From contig CBDBMR010000001.1 in assembly GCA_965207535.1 (NCBI GenBank), positions 127,517-191,516 on the forward strand: a stretch of DNA of 64,000 nucleotides, read 5' to 3'. Within the stretch, counting starts at the first letter, position 1. Each line of letters starts with the position of its first letter. Positions 29,083 to 37,442 of the stretch are shown in pieces. The position numbers were made by a program, and so were the translations under genes. The notes beneath the pieces were generated by a model. The model made no database searches. It was given only the letters and a program-made list of their open reading frames with translations, and had not been told where the DNA came from. The stretch is from JAJDXO01 sp965207535 (GTDB taxonomy: Bacteria; Pseudomonadota; Alphaproteobacteria; Rhodospirillales; UBA2165).

Positions 29083-30282
29083 ATGGATATTCACGCCCAA
29101 GCCTTTAATCGGGCCTTTGATCGGGAAACACCGGACGCGGCCGAGGTACTGGCCCGCGTTCAGGCGCTGCTGCCTCGATTGCGCGAACGGGCGGAGGAGT
29201 GCGAGCGGATCAAGAGGGCGCCGCCCGAGACCATCGAGGACTTTCACGCCAACGGCCTGTTCCTTATCGGCAAGCCCAAGGCCTATGGCGGCTACGAGCT
29301 CGGCTACGATGTCGTCTGCGAGGCGATCATGGATGTTGCCGCCGCCTGCGGCTCCTCTGCCTGGAACCTCGCGGTGCTGGCCGAGCACAATGTCACCATC
29401 GCCAATAGCGCCAAGGAGACCCTGGATATAATTTGGGGAGAGAACCCAAACGCCCTGTTGTCCACCGGCAATGATCCCAAGGGTGTTATGAAGCCGGTCG
29501 ACGGCGGTTATCTCTACAATGCCCGGATCAACTATTCTAGCGGCTGCGATTACGTCGATTGGTGGATGGGCGGCGGGAGAGACCCCGAAACCGGCGAGCG
29601 GGTCAGGGCCCTGGTCCCGCGGTCCGAAGGCAAAATACTCGAAGACAGCTGGGAGGTGATGGGGCTGTCCGGCTCGGGCAGCAAGAGCGTCGAGTTCAAG
29701 GACGTGTTCATCCCCGCCGAGCGCCGACTGGTTGGTCACGGCGCGGGCGGCGTGCGCCGCAAGGCCGATGTTTCCGACCACCCGACCTATAAGCTGCCGC
29801 CATTGACCACCACGCCCTACAGCCTGTCCTCGGTGTGCGTCGGGGTCGCGCAAGGGTTCATCAACGATTTTGTCGAGGAGATGAAGGAGCGTTCCAGCCG
29901 CTTCGGCGCCAAGATCGGCGAATTTCAGAGCTTGCAGCTGCGGATCGCGGAATCCGCGGCCGAGCATCACGCGGCCAAGACAGTGACGTTGCAGAACCTT
30001 CGCGAGTCCATGGACATGTTGAGCGAGAGGGAGACGCTGCATCCGGACATCGTCCAGCGAAACCGCCGGGATATGTCCTTCGTCTCGGCCTTGGCGGTCC
30101 GGGCCGTCGACCGGCTGTTCTATGCCGCCGGGGCCAACGGGCTGTTCCTGTCGAACGATCTGCAGCGCAAGTTCCGGGACGTTCACGCCGGCGCGCAGCA
30201 GATTTTCCTGAATTGGGATATAAATATGACCGCCTACGGCCGTCAGATGCTCAGATTGGAACCGGGCTTCAATAGGCCGTAA
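29083..30282 (+). CDS. Flavin-dependent hydroxylase, acyl-CoA-dehydrogenase fold, paralog 3
   Basis: 399 residues from the ATG at 29083. Same fold and landmarks as paralogs 1 and 2: KAYGGYELGYDVVCEAIMD, INYSSGCDYVDWWMGG, EVMGLSGSGSKSVEFKDVFI, MKERSSRFGAKIGEFQSLQL and FYAAGANGLFLSNDLQRKFR. Probably a reduced-flavin-dependent hydroxylase; substrate unknown. The ABC importer genes follow 120 bases later on the same strand, suggesting that the imported compound is its substrate. Confidence 0.85.
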   Translation: MDIHAQAFNRAFDRETPDAAEVLARVQALLPRLRERAEECERIKRAPPETIEDFHANGLFLIGKPKAYGGYELGYDVVCEAIMDVAAACGSSAWNLAVLAEHNVTIANSAKETLDIIWGENPNALLSTGNDPKGVMKPVDGGYLYNARINYSSGCDYVDWWMGGGRDPETGERVRALVPRSEGKILEDSWEVMGLSGSGSKSVEFKDVFIPAERRLVGHGAGGVRRKADVSDHPTYKLPPLTTTPYSLSSVCVGVAQGFINDFVEEMKERSSRFGAKIGEFQSLQLRIAESAAEHHAAKTVTLQNLRESMDMLSERETLHPDIVQRNRRDMSFVSALAVRAVDRLFYAAGANGLFLSNDLQRKFRDVHAGAQQIFLNWDINMTAYGRQMLRLEPGFNRP

Positions 30283-30403
30283 TCGGGCGATCCGGGGGAT
30301 CGGGATGAAAAGCAGAGACGAAACACAAAACGGCGCCGGTCAACGGCGCTACACGACAACGCTCATAATCACCAGCCAATTTGTTCAAGGATAGGAGGCT
30401 TCC

Positions 30404-31957
30404 ATGGGATTTAGACGATTGCGAAACGCGGTAACCACCGCGGCCATGGCGACGGCGCTCGTCGCCTTTGGCGCTTGGGAGGCAGATGCCCAAACGCCCA
30501 AGAAGGGCGGTAAGTTGAGAATAGCCATTCTTGCCGACATCGGCGGGTTCGACAGCTTGAAGGTGCCGGTCACCGGACGCCAGCGGGCCTTCGTCATGGA
30601 GGCGATCCACGAGCACCTGTTCGACGTGGACCCGGAAACGTTCAAGATCGTGCCGCGGCTTGGGCTCAAGGCCGAGCCGTCGGACGACTTCAAGCGCTGG
30701 CGGGTCACCCTGCGCCAGGGGGTCAAGTTCTCCAACGGCGAGGAGATGACGGCCCAGGACTACAAGGCCCACTTCGACCGGCTGCTGGGCAGCAGATTCG
30801 GCGGCCGTTTCCGGGGCACGCTGGGTCCGCGTCTCGACCGTGTCGAGGCCCCCGGCAAATACACCATCGACTTTATCTTCTCCGAGGCGAGCCCGGGTTG
30901 GGAAACCATCATGGCCAAGCCCGATCTCCTGTGGTGGGTGCGGCCCAAGTCGTGGCTCGAGGCCAACAAGGACAAGCCCGAGCTCAACACCACCACCGTC
31001 GGCGTCGGCCCCTACGTGATCAAGCAATGGCGCCGGGGGAGTTCCATCGTTCTGGTGAAGAACCCCCATTATTGGGACAAGGGCAATCAGCACGTTGATG
31101 AAATTCGGTTCACCATCATCAACCAGCAGATCAGCCGCTTCCAGGCGCTGCAGTCCGGCCAGATGGACCTCGTCTGGGTGCCGCCGTGGCTCAAGGACGA
31201 CGCCCAGCAGGACAAGCGGCTGAAGACCTCCAACGGCCCCAACTTCTTCGCCGGGCTCGGTGTCGGCTGGAACAACCAGAAGCCGCCCTTCAACGATGCT
31301 CGTGTGCGCAAGGCGCTCGTCCATGCGCTGGACCGCAAGCCGTTGACCGGGGTCATCACCAAGATACCAAAGGACCCGCCCATCGACATGTATGGCCGTG
31401 GACACCCCTGGCACTGCCCGGACACCGCTTGGCCGGAGTACAACCCGGAAAAGGCCAAGGCGCTGCTCGCCGACTACGGCAAGCCGGTGAAGTTCACCCT
31501 GAACATCGTCGGCCTGCGCGACCTGATCCGCGTTGCCGAGACGTTCCAGGCGTACTGGAAGGAAGTCGGGGTTGAAGTGGACGTGAAGCCCGGGCCCCGC
31601 GGTCCTCAGTGGGCGCGCGCCGTCCAGTCGGGCAAGTTCGACGTGTGGTGGAACAACTTTGGCGCCAATGCCGATCCGAGCCTGGTGGCCATGAACTTCC
31701 ACTCCAAGTCGCGGGCCAACATCTACAAGGTCAAAGACCCCGAGGTCGACAAGGCCGTCGACGCCATGAAGGCGGCGCGCGGCAAGGATGCCCGCTACAA
31801 GGCGAGCTGCAGCCTCCAGAAGGTGCTGGCCGACCAGATTCGCTGGCTCGGCTGGGAACAGGGTGATGTGACGGTTGCCATGTGGCCCTATGTGAAGGGC
31901 CTGCCGCGACCCATCAACATCTGGCCCAAATACTATCGGGTCTGGTTGGACAAGTAG
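30404..31957 (+). CDS. ABC transporter substrate-binding protein, family 5 (peptide/opine type)
   Basis: 517 residues with a signal peptide (TTAAMATALVAFGAWEADA, cleavage near residue 29). The mature protein has SBP_bac_5 landmarks: GGKLRIAILADIGGFD, the WRVTLRQGVKFSNGEEMTAQ block and NNQKPPFNDARVRKALVHAL. It should capture a peptide-like or organic ligand in the periplasm. The ribosome site AGGAGG is very strong, fitting high expression. A 12-bp hairpin separates it from the permease genes. Confidence 0.92.
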   Translation: MGFRRLRNAVTTAAMATALVAFGAWEADAQTPKKGGKLRIAILADIGGFDSLKVPVTGRQRAFVMEAIHEHLFDVDPETFKIVPRLGLKAEPSDDFKRWRVTLRQGVKFSNGEEMTAQDYKAHFDRLLGSRFGGRFRGTLGPRLDRVEAPGKYTIDFIFSEASPGWETIMAKPDLLWWVRPKSWLEANKDKPELNTTTVGVGPYVIKQWRRGSSIVLVKNPHYWDKGNQHVDEIRFTIINQQISRFQALQSGQMDLVWVPPWLKDDAQQDKRLKTSNGPNFFAGLGVGWNNQKPPFNDARVRKALVHALDRKPLTGVITKIPKDPPIDMYGRGHPWHCPDTAWPEYNPEKAKALLADYGKPVKFTLNIVGLRDLIRVAETFQAYWKEVGVEVDVKPGPRGPQWARAVQSGKFDVWWNNFGANADPSLVAMNFHSKSRANIYKVKDPEVDKAVDAMKAARGKDARYKASCSLQKVLADQIRWLGWEQGDVTVAMWPYVKGLPRPINIWPKYYRVWLDK

Positions 31958-31963
31958 CGCTTT

Positions 31964-31990
31964 CGGGGCCCGGGCGTTGCCCGGGCCCCG
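31964..31990 (+). promoter_or_regulatory. Intercistronic stem-loop after the binding-protein gene
   Basis: A perfect 12-bp GC stem (CGGGGCCCGGGC and its complement) with a three-base loop lies seven bases after the stop codon. No T run follows. Such structures in ABC operons commonly protect the binding-protein mRNA from 3' decay and lower expression of the permeases. Confidence 0.65.
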
Positions 31991-32012
31991 CTACCACCAA
32001 AGGCCGTCTTAG

Positions 32013-32993
32013 GTGAGATATTTCCGCAATCGTCTGCTCCGGATGATTCCGGTGTTCTTTCTGGTGACGTTCGCCAGTTTCGCCCTGTTGAACGTCCTGC
32101 CGGGCGATGCGGCGGACGCCATTCTCGGCGGCGTGGACGCCACCGACAACCCGGCCAGCATGGAGGAAGCCCGTCAGGCGATCCGCAAGGAGCTGGGGCT
32201 CGATAAACCCATCATCGTCCGCTATTTCTCTTGGCTGGGTGACGTCGTTCAGGGCGACTTCGGCCAATCGTACGTCATGTCCATCCCGGTCACCGAGTTG
32301 CTGCTGGAGCGGCTGCCGGTGAGCCTGGAGTTGCTCATCTTCGCCCAGATAATTGCGCTCTCCATCGCCTTGCCGGTGGGCATTTATTCCGCGTTGCATG
32401 CGGACAAGGCCTTTGACCGGGGAGTGAGCGCGGTCACCTTCGCCATCGTAGCGGCCCCGCCGTTCGTGCTCGCCATTATTCTGGTGTTCTTCTTTTCGGT
32501 CACCTGGCAACTCCTGCCCTCGGCGGGCTGGGTTCCTATCGATGAGGACCTGGGCGCCAATCTCCGGTTTTATATTCTGCCCTCTCTGGTCATCGGAATC
32601 CTCGAAGCGCCGGTCCTGATCCGGGTGCTGCGGGTCGATATGATCGCCACTTTGCAGGAGGACTATATCGCGCTCGCCCGGGCCAAGGGCATGTCGACGC
32701 GCTATATCCTCTTCCGTCACGCCATGCGGCCCTCATCCTTCACCCTGGTGACGGTGTTGGGACTCCAGCTCGGATTTTTGATTTCGGGCGCCGTCATCAT
32801 CGAGCAGATTTTCGCCTTGCCCGGCATGGGCAAGCTGATTCTCGAGGCCATCGACGGGCGGGATGCCCTCGTGGTGCAGGGCGCCGTGACGTTCATCGCC
32901 GTCGCCTATGTCTGCATCAATCTCGCCGTCGATGTCTTCTACGCCATCCTTGATCCGCGGGTCAGCGTCGGTGACCGGGGAGGCCGCGGATGA
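32013..32993 (+). CDS. ABC transporter permease (DppB-like)
   Basis: 326 residues, six predicted membrane segments, beginning RYFRNRLLRMIPVFFLVTFA. The segment EDYIALARAKGMSTRYILFR is the EAA loop that contacts the ATPase, as in DppB/OppB. It starts with GTG at 32013 and ends overlapping the next permease gene as ATGA. Confidence 0.93.
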   Translation: MRYFRNRLLRMIPVFFLVTFASFALLNVLPGDAADAILGGVDATDNPASMEEARQAIRKELGLDKPIIVRYFSWLGDVVQGDFGQSYVMSIPVTELLLERLPVSLELLIFAQIIALSIALPVGIYSALHADKAFDRGVSAVTFAIVAAPPFVLAIILVFFFSVTWQLLPSAGWVPIDEDLGANLRFYILPSLVIGILEAPVLIRVLRVDMIATLQEDYIALARAKGMSTRYILFRHAMRPSSFTLVTVLGLQLGFLISGAVIIEQIFALPGMGKLILEAIDGRDALVVQGAVTFIAVAYVCINLAVDVFYAILDPRVSVGDRGGRG

Positions 32994-33886
32994 GCACGGC
33001 GACCACCGCGAATGGCCGGATCCTGCGCCGCAAAAAGGCGCAGGCCGGCGATGCCCAACGGCCGCTGTGGATTCGCCTCGGCTTCGTATTTTGGCTGGCC
33101 GTTTTCTGGATCGCGCTGATCACCTTCGGCGCCGTCTTTGCCGAATTCCTGCCCTTCGCCGATCCGCTGAAGACCAACCTCTCCAAGACGTTCCACCCGA
33201 TCGGGCAGGACGGCTTCATCCTCGGGGCAGACCAGATCGGCCGGGATATGCTCTCGCGCATCGTCCACGGCGCACAGATTTCGCTCAAACTGGCTTTCAC
33301 CGCGCCCTTCATCTCGCTGGTGCTGGGGGTGACGTTCGGCATGTGCGCAGGCTATTTCCGGGGCCGGGTCGATGGCGCCATCGGCATTTTCGTCGACAGC
33401 ATTCTCGCGTTTCCCAACATCATCGCCATCATGGCGATCCTGTTCTTCTTGGGCCCCACGCTGATCAACATGATCCTGGTGCTCGGCTTCTTCGGCATGG
33501 TGGGCGATCTCCGGGTCGCGCGGGCCAACACCATCCTCTATGCCGAGCGGGAGTTCGTCATCGCCGCCCGGGCCCAGGGGGCGTCCCACCTTCGCATCAT
33601 GTTCCGGGAGCTGCTGCCCAACGTGATCATCCCGGTGCTGGCGCTGGCCATCATCGGCATGAGCCGGGTAATCGTCATCGAGGGGATTCTATCTTTCCTC
33701 GGCGTCGGCCTGCCGCCGCCCACGCCGACCTGGGGCAAGATGATTTCGGAAGGCTATTCGGAGCTCGGCTATGCCCCGCATGTTACCTTCGTGCCGGCGG
33801 CGGTGATGTTCTTCACCATCTTGAGCTTCAATCTCATCGGCGACCGGCTGCGCACTCTCACCAACGCGCGGGCGGGCCAAATCTAG
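32990..33886 (+). CDS. ABC transporter permease (DppC-like)
   Basis: 298 residues. It has the DppC N-terminal extension, the LGADQIGRDMLSRIVHGAQI motif and the EAA loop EFVIAARAQGASHLRIMFRE. It pairs with the DppB-like permease, with a four-base ATGA overlap. Its TAG stop (33884-33886) is formed by the first bases of a palindromic repeat. No ATPase gene follows, so the system must use ATPases encoded elsewhere. Confidence 0.93.
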   Translation: MSTATTANGRILRRKKAQAGDAQRPLWIRLGFVFWLAVFWIALITFGAVFAEFLPFADPLKTNLSKTFHPIGQDGFILGADQIGRDMLSRIVHGAQISLKLAFTAPFISLVLGVTFGMCAGYFRGRVDGAIGIFVDSILAFPNIIAIMAILFFLGPTLINMILVLGFFGMVGDLRVARANTILYAEREFVIAARAQGASHLRIMFRELLPNVIIPVLALAIIGMSRVIVIEGILSFLGVGLPPPTPTWGKMISEGYSELGYAPHVTFVPAAVMFFTILSFNLIGDRLRTLTNARAGQI

Positions 33887-33948
33887 AGCCGATTCACATG
33901 GTTTGACGAAACCGCGCCGTGGTTCCGTCAAAACATGACCCGATCTAG
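33884..33948. repeat. Palindromic repeat, family A copy 3
   Basis: The copy runs from TAGAGCCGATTCACATGG to CATGACCCGATCTA, with an internal GACGAAACC/GGTTCCGTC stem. Read on the other strand it is nearly identical to the copy at 3095-3158, and its left end matches the copy at 3171. It supplies the stop codon of the permease gene. Confidence 0.8.
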
Positions 33949-33955
33949 GCCGGCT

Positions 33956-34141
33956 TCAATCCGGAATACTGTTGGCGATTAGTGCCGCCAGGGCCACCAG
34001 CAGTGCCGCGCCGATCCAGGTGATGGCCCGCTTGCCGACCCCCAACAGCCTCAGCCCGACGATGATCAGCGTCGCCGCGAGGATGATCACCAGCGGATAA
34101 TTCGAAACGAAGTGTTCGAAGGCCGAAACCTGTTCAAGCAT
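33956..34141 (-). CDS. Possible small membrane protein
   Basis: 61 residues with two hydrophobic stretches (YPLVIILAATLIIVGLRLL and ITWIGAALLVALAALIANS) and few charged residues, which is unusual for a random frame. No clear ribosome site precedes the ATG. I do not recognise a family. Confidence 0.4.
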   Translation of the reverse strand: MLEQVSAFEHFVSNYPLVIILAATLIIVGLRLLGVGKRAITWIGAALLVALAALIANSIPD

Positions 34142-34262
34142 GGGCGGCTGTTTGCAAATGATCGGCGATATTGCGGAAGCGCGACATGGCCGGACAGACT
34201 ACACCCTCGCGGCCGCGTTAGTCTGGAAAAGCTCGGTTCGATTCGATAGACAGTCGGCGGAC

Positions 34263-35093
34263 ATGACGGAACAAGAACACAAACCCTCCTTTTCCTGGGC
34301 CGAGCGCGGCGCCTATTGGTCCAAGACCTCGCCCCAAGGCAAATCCGATATGGACATCGGCAATCAGGCGATTGTCGCCGCCGCCGGCATTCAACCGGGC
34401 GACCGCGTCCTCGATATTTGTTCGGGCACGGGCGAGCCCTCCATCTCCATCGCATTGCATATCGGACCGGAAGGGTCCGTCACCGCCTATGACCTCAACC
34501 CGGAGATGCTGCAAGGCGCCCGCGACCGCGCCGCCAATCTCGAACTCGCCAACATGAATTTTGAAATCGGCGACATGATGGCGCTGCCGTTCGAGGACGA
34601 CTCGTTCGACGCCGTGACCTGCCGCTTCGGCATCATGTTCCCGGACGATGGCGCGCCCGCGGTGCGCGAGGCCGCGCGGGTCCTGAAACCGGGCAAGCGC
34701 GCCGTCTACATGGTCCACGGGCCCGCCGAGGCCAATGACCTCTACCGCGTCCTCCGAAAGACCGTATTCGCCTATTTCGGGGAAGAGGAGCCGCCCGGGC
34801 CAAATCGCCGATCCCGATACTCGGGCGAGGGCGAACTCAACGCCTTGCTGACCGCGGCGGGGCTGGAGGATGTGGCGGAAACCCCCTTGGAGGAGATGCA
34901 GGAGCGGCCCGCCGGGCGGTTCTGGCAGCGTCTCCTGGAACGCCAATACGGCCAACGGATCGAAGACCTGTCTCCGGACGGTTTGGAGGAACTTCACCGC
35001 CGCATAGCCGAGGCCTTCGAGCCGTACCGCAAGGGCGATCACTATGAGGTGCTGTCCACCGATCGCCTCGGCAGCGGGCGCAAGCCCGCTTGA
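34263..35093 (+). CDS. Class I SAM-dependent methyltransferase
   Basis: 276 residues from the ATG at 34263 (MTEQEHKPSFSWAERGAYWS). SAM motif I is VLDICSGTGEPSISIAL, an acidic ribose-binding residue follows in VTAYDLNPEML, and motif II/III lie in GDMMALPFEDDSFDAVTC and ARVLKPGKRAVYM. The overall form is UbiE/Methyltransf_11-like. It may modify a small molecule; the acceptor cannot be told from sequence. Confidence 0.85.
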   Translation: MTEQEHKPSFSWAERGAYWSKTSPQGKSDMDIGNQAIVAAAGIQPGDRVLDICSGTGEPSISIALHIGPEGSVTAYDLNPEMLQGARDRAANLELANMNFEIGDMMALPFEDDSFDAVTCRFGIMFPDDGAPAVREAARVLKPGKRAVYMVHGPAEANDLYRVLRKTVFAYFGEEEPPGPNRRSRYSGEGELNALLTAAGLEDVAETPLEEMQERPAGRFWQRLLERQYGQRIEDLSPDGLEELHRRIAEAFEPYRKGDHYEVLSTDRLGSGRKPA

Positions 35094-35156
35094 GCCCGCC
35101 TGAACGGAACCGATCTGGAACTAATCGCCGTCTCTGTGGTTCAAGAATTGAAAATA

Positions 35157-35241
35157 TGGATACCCCGCATAAAGCGGGGTATGACGAGTGGTGCTGAATC
35201 AAAGAAGCTCGTCATGCCCCGCCTCCGTGCGGGGCATCCAG
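35157..35241. repeat. Paired inverted 32-bp palindromes, unit 1 (family B)
   Basis: A reverse copy (35157-35186, TGGATACCCCG...CGGGGTATGACG) and a forward copy (35210-35241, CGTCATGCCCCG...CGGGGCATCCAG) are separated by 23 bases ending GCTGAATCAAAGAAGCT. Each copy is itself a hairpin. The layout matches the unit at 35385-35472. Confidence 0.85.
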
Positions 35242-35332
35242 GAAACAAGAATCTCACCACAGAGGCACAGAGTTCACTGAGGAGGAATGATCAACTCCTC
35301 ACTGTCTCATTGTCTCTGTGGTTCAAGAAGCT

Positions 35333-35364
35333 CGTCATGCCCGTGCTTGACACGGTGATCCACG
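35333..35364. repeat. Family B palindrome, forward copy
   Basis: A 32-bp copy (CGTCATGCCCGTG...CACGGTGATCCACG), preceded by GTGGTTCAAGAAGCT, a variant of the word that precedes the other forward copies. Confidence 0.75.
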
Positions 35365-35384
35365 CTTTGGGGCGCAGCGGCACA

Positions 35385-35472
35385 CGTGGATGGCCGGGTC
35401 CGGGCCCGGCCATGACGCGTGTTGCTGAATCAAAGAAGCTCGTCATGCCCCGGCTTGTCCGGGGCATCCACG
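35385..35472. repeat. Paired inverted 32-bp palindromes, unit 2 (family B)
   Basis: A reverse copy (35385-35417, CGTGGATGGCCGGG...CCCGGCCATGACG) and a forward copy (35441-35472, CGTCATGCCCCGG...CCGGGGCATCCACG) are again separated by 23 bases ending in GCTGAATCAAAGAAGCT, the same spacer as in unit 1. Confidence 0.85.
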
Positions 35473-35482
35473 AACTTCTACC

Positions 35483-35612
35483 CCCTCACCCTGACCCTCT
35501 CCCCCTGAAGAAGGGGGAGAGGGGACGCCACCGAAACTCCCTCCCAACCTCCGTGGTCTCTGCACGCTCTGTGGTAATTTTGCAGCCCTCCCCCGAAGCA
35601 GGGTGAGAGAGA
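35483..35612. repeat. CCCTCTCCCC-type palindromes (family C)
   Basis: CCCTCTCCCCC and GGGGGAGAGGG form a hairpin at 35496-35523, preceded by CCCTCACCCTGA. A degraded second copy (CCCTCCCCCGAAGCAGGGTG) lies near 35586-35607. Similar palindromes are scattered in many bacterial genomes. Confidence 0.6.
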
Positions 35613-35734
35613 CTGGCATCGGGCGGCCGATCGCACATATTGATAAGGGAGCGTGGTTCGCGGGGCTCGCCGCTGCGTTTCCCGCGCACAAAAAAGCGCG
35701 CAAAGGCGCCGAATTGGAATTTAACCAAGTCATC

Positions 35735-35766
35735 AAATGTCCATTAATGTCCATGAATGTCCATTA
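35735..35766. repeat. 10-bp tandem repeat, three copies
   Basis: AATGTCCATT, AATGTCCATG and AATGTCCATT follow one another without gaps. The sequence is AT-richer than its surroundings. Confidence 0.7.
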
Positions 35767-35889
35767 CGGCCCGCGCGATCGGGCCGGATTCGCAATTTTC
35801 GTTGGAAATATATTCCAAGTCCGGCCGGCGCCGTCGGAAAGCCGGCTGCGTCCTTCGCCAAGGCTTCGACGACCGGCCGGCCGGCAGAG

Positions 35890-35915
35890 CCGGTCCGGTG
35901 GGGCGGGGCATGACG
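35890..35915 (-). repeat. Degenerate family B palindrome
   Basis: Read on the minus strand this begins CGTCATGCCCCGCCCCACCG and continues with GACCGG, closely matching a second degenerate copy at 39426-39454. The second hairpin arm has decayed. Confidence 0.5.
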
Positions 35916-36002
35916 GGTTTCGCTTGGCGTACCGCCAAATCGTCATGGCCTCGCGGCGCGGGCCGCTTGAGTCCCACCGGAATAATCTGAGACACTGGGC
36001 CC

Positions 36003-37040
36003 ATGCATCGGGAGCTTACAGGATCTTTGGTCTGGCGCGGTCCGGACCTGCCGAACGGCAGGGGCTGGCTGCGGCGCATGACCGGGACCCACGTCGCCGA
36101 GATCGACGCGGCGCTTGGCGTGACCAGGGAAAAAGGCCTCGGCCTCGCGGAAATGACGATGGAGGATTTTCCCCTGCCGACCTTCTCCGAGGATCTGGCG
36201 GAGATGCGGCGGGAACTGGAGGAGGGCACGGGCGCACAACTCTACAGAGGGTTCCCCATTGCCGATTATTCCAAGGACGAGCTCCGGACGATCTATTGGG
36301 GGATCGGCCTCCATGTGGGCTGGGCGGTCTCCCAGTCGAAACGGGGCGACCTGCTGGGCGACGTCAGGGATATCGGCACGCCCAGGGACGGGCCGGAGTT
36401 CCGGGGCTACACCTCGAGTGGAGAGCTGACGTTCCACACCGATGCAGCCGACGTGACGGCGCTTTTTTGCCTGCATCCCGCCAAATCGGGTGGCATCAGC
36501 CGGATCGTCTCGGCCGCCGCAATCCACAACGAGATATTGCGCACCCGTCCCGACCTGCTGGAAGTGCTCTATGGGAACTATTGGTGGAGCCGCCAGGGAA
36601 ACGAACTGCCCGGACAGGAGCCATACTACACCCAGCCTATTTTCGCCGACGAAGACGGGTACTTCGCCAGCCGGTACACGCCGACCCACATCCGGTCGGC
36701 GACCCGGTCGGGCACGACGCAGCCGCCGACCGACGCGCAAATCGAGGCCCTCGACTACGTGGAGGCGCTCAACAATCGGCCTGAATTCTATCTCGAAATG
36801 ATGTTCGAGGCCGGGGACATTCAGTTCCTCAACAACCACCTGACCTATCACATGCGGACCGAGTTCGAGGACCTCGACGAACCCGAAAGGAAACGTCATC
36901 TGTTGCGGCTGTGGCTCTCGATCCCCAATAGCCGGCCGCTATCGCAGGGTTTCCAGCCGTTCTTCGGCGATGTCGGCGCCGGCGCCATCCGCGGCGGATT
37001 CCCCGGTCATGGCGCCGAGGCCCATTTCATCACGGCCTGA
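36003..37040 (+). CDS. TauD/TfdA-family Fe(II)/2-oxoglutarate dioxygenase
   Basis: 345 residues. The iron ligands are visible as the HxD of FHTDAADV (about residue 145) and the distal histidine in FLNNHLTYHMR; the 2-oxoglutarate arginine is in RHLLRLWLS. GAQLYRGFPI and the LHPAKSGGISRIVSA segment are typical of the family. It would hydroxylate a small organic molecule with release of succinate and CO2. No strong ribosome site is seen at the ATG at 36003, but downstream starts would cut conserved sequence. It follows the repeat island. Confidence 0.88.
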   Translation: MHRELTGSLVWRGPDLPNGRGWLRRMTGTHVAEIDAALGVTREKGLGLAEMTMEDFPLPTFSEDLAEMRRELEEGTGAQLYRGFPIADYSKDELRTIYWGIGLHVGWAVSQSKRGDLLGDVRDIGTPRDGPEFRGYTSSGELTFHTDAADVTALFCLHPAKSGGISRIVSAAAIHNEILRTRPDLLEVLYGNYWWSRQGNELPGQEPYYTQPIFADEDGYFASRYTPTHIRSATRSGTTQPPTDAQIEALDYVEALNNRPEFYLEMMFEAGDIQFLNNHLTYHMRTEFEDLDEPERKRHLLRLWLSIPNSRPLSQGFQPFFGDVGAGAIRGGFPGHGAEAHFITA

Positions 37041-37095
37041 AACGCCATGCAGCCGGGAAATTGCCCCGCGCGGCCGTCGCCGCCAATTTTTGGAC

Positions 37096-37236
37096 ATGTG
37101 CCGCCAAAATTATTTGACGGCGATCCCCGGTCAGCCTGTTGACTATGGCCAACGAAAAAATGATCATGATCAGATATTGATGCCTCAAGTCGTGAACCAC
37201 CTTAAGGCGCGGTTCTACTCAGCCACGAAGAAGTAG
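37096..37236 (+). CDS. Possible 46-residue protein before a strong terminator
   Basis: A frame starting MCRQNYLTAIPGQPVDYGQR and ending LKARFYSATKK stops 14 bases before a near-perfect terminator. The spacing is what one expects at the end of a real gene or small RNA. I do not recognise the peptide, and the ribosome site is weak. It may be a small RNA instead. Confidence 0.3.
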   Translation: MCRQNYLTAIPGQPVDYGQRKNDHDQILMPQVVNHLKARFYSATKK

Positions 37237-37250
37237 TCCCCGCAGCCGGG

Positions 37251-37286
37251 AAAGGCCGGCTTCTCGGGGGGGAAGCCGGCCTTTTT
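37251..37286 (+). terminator. Rho-independent terminator (bidirectional)
   Basis: GGCCGGCTTC (37254-37263) pairs perfectly with GAAGCCGGCC (37272-37281), flanked by AAA on the left and TTTTT on the right. It closes whatever is transcribed from about 37040 to 37236 and insulates the SDR gene. Confidence 0.9.
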
Positions 37287-37442
37287 GCGTCTGTACCCGG
37301 TCGCCCCAATCGGAAAACCGCGGCGGATCCCTGTTCATGTCGAGCAGGCGGGATTTGGTTTCGGGCGCCCGCCGGGCCCTGTCAAAGCCGTGGAAATGCT
37401 CTAATCTCGTGGAAAGACTTTTCAGCGTGGGGTCGAGAAACA

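Larger units (their letters stand above)
35094..36002. other. Repeat island without genes
   Basis: About 900 bases made largely of short palindromes from several families, listed separately. Frames here have repeat-derived sequence and no gene-like features. The island separates the methyltransferase and dioxygenase genes. Other recurring words are CTCTGTGGTTCAAGAA (near 35139 and 35310) and its partner CACAGAGGCACAGAG. Confidence 0.8.

Noticed and set aside
35094..36002. Possible CRISPR array in the repeat island
   Set aside because: Repeats are palindromic, in both orientations and of several families; there are no regular unique spacers and no cas genes.
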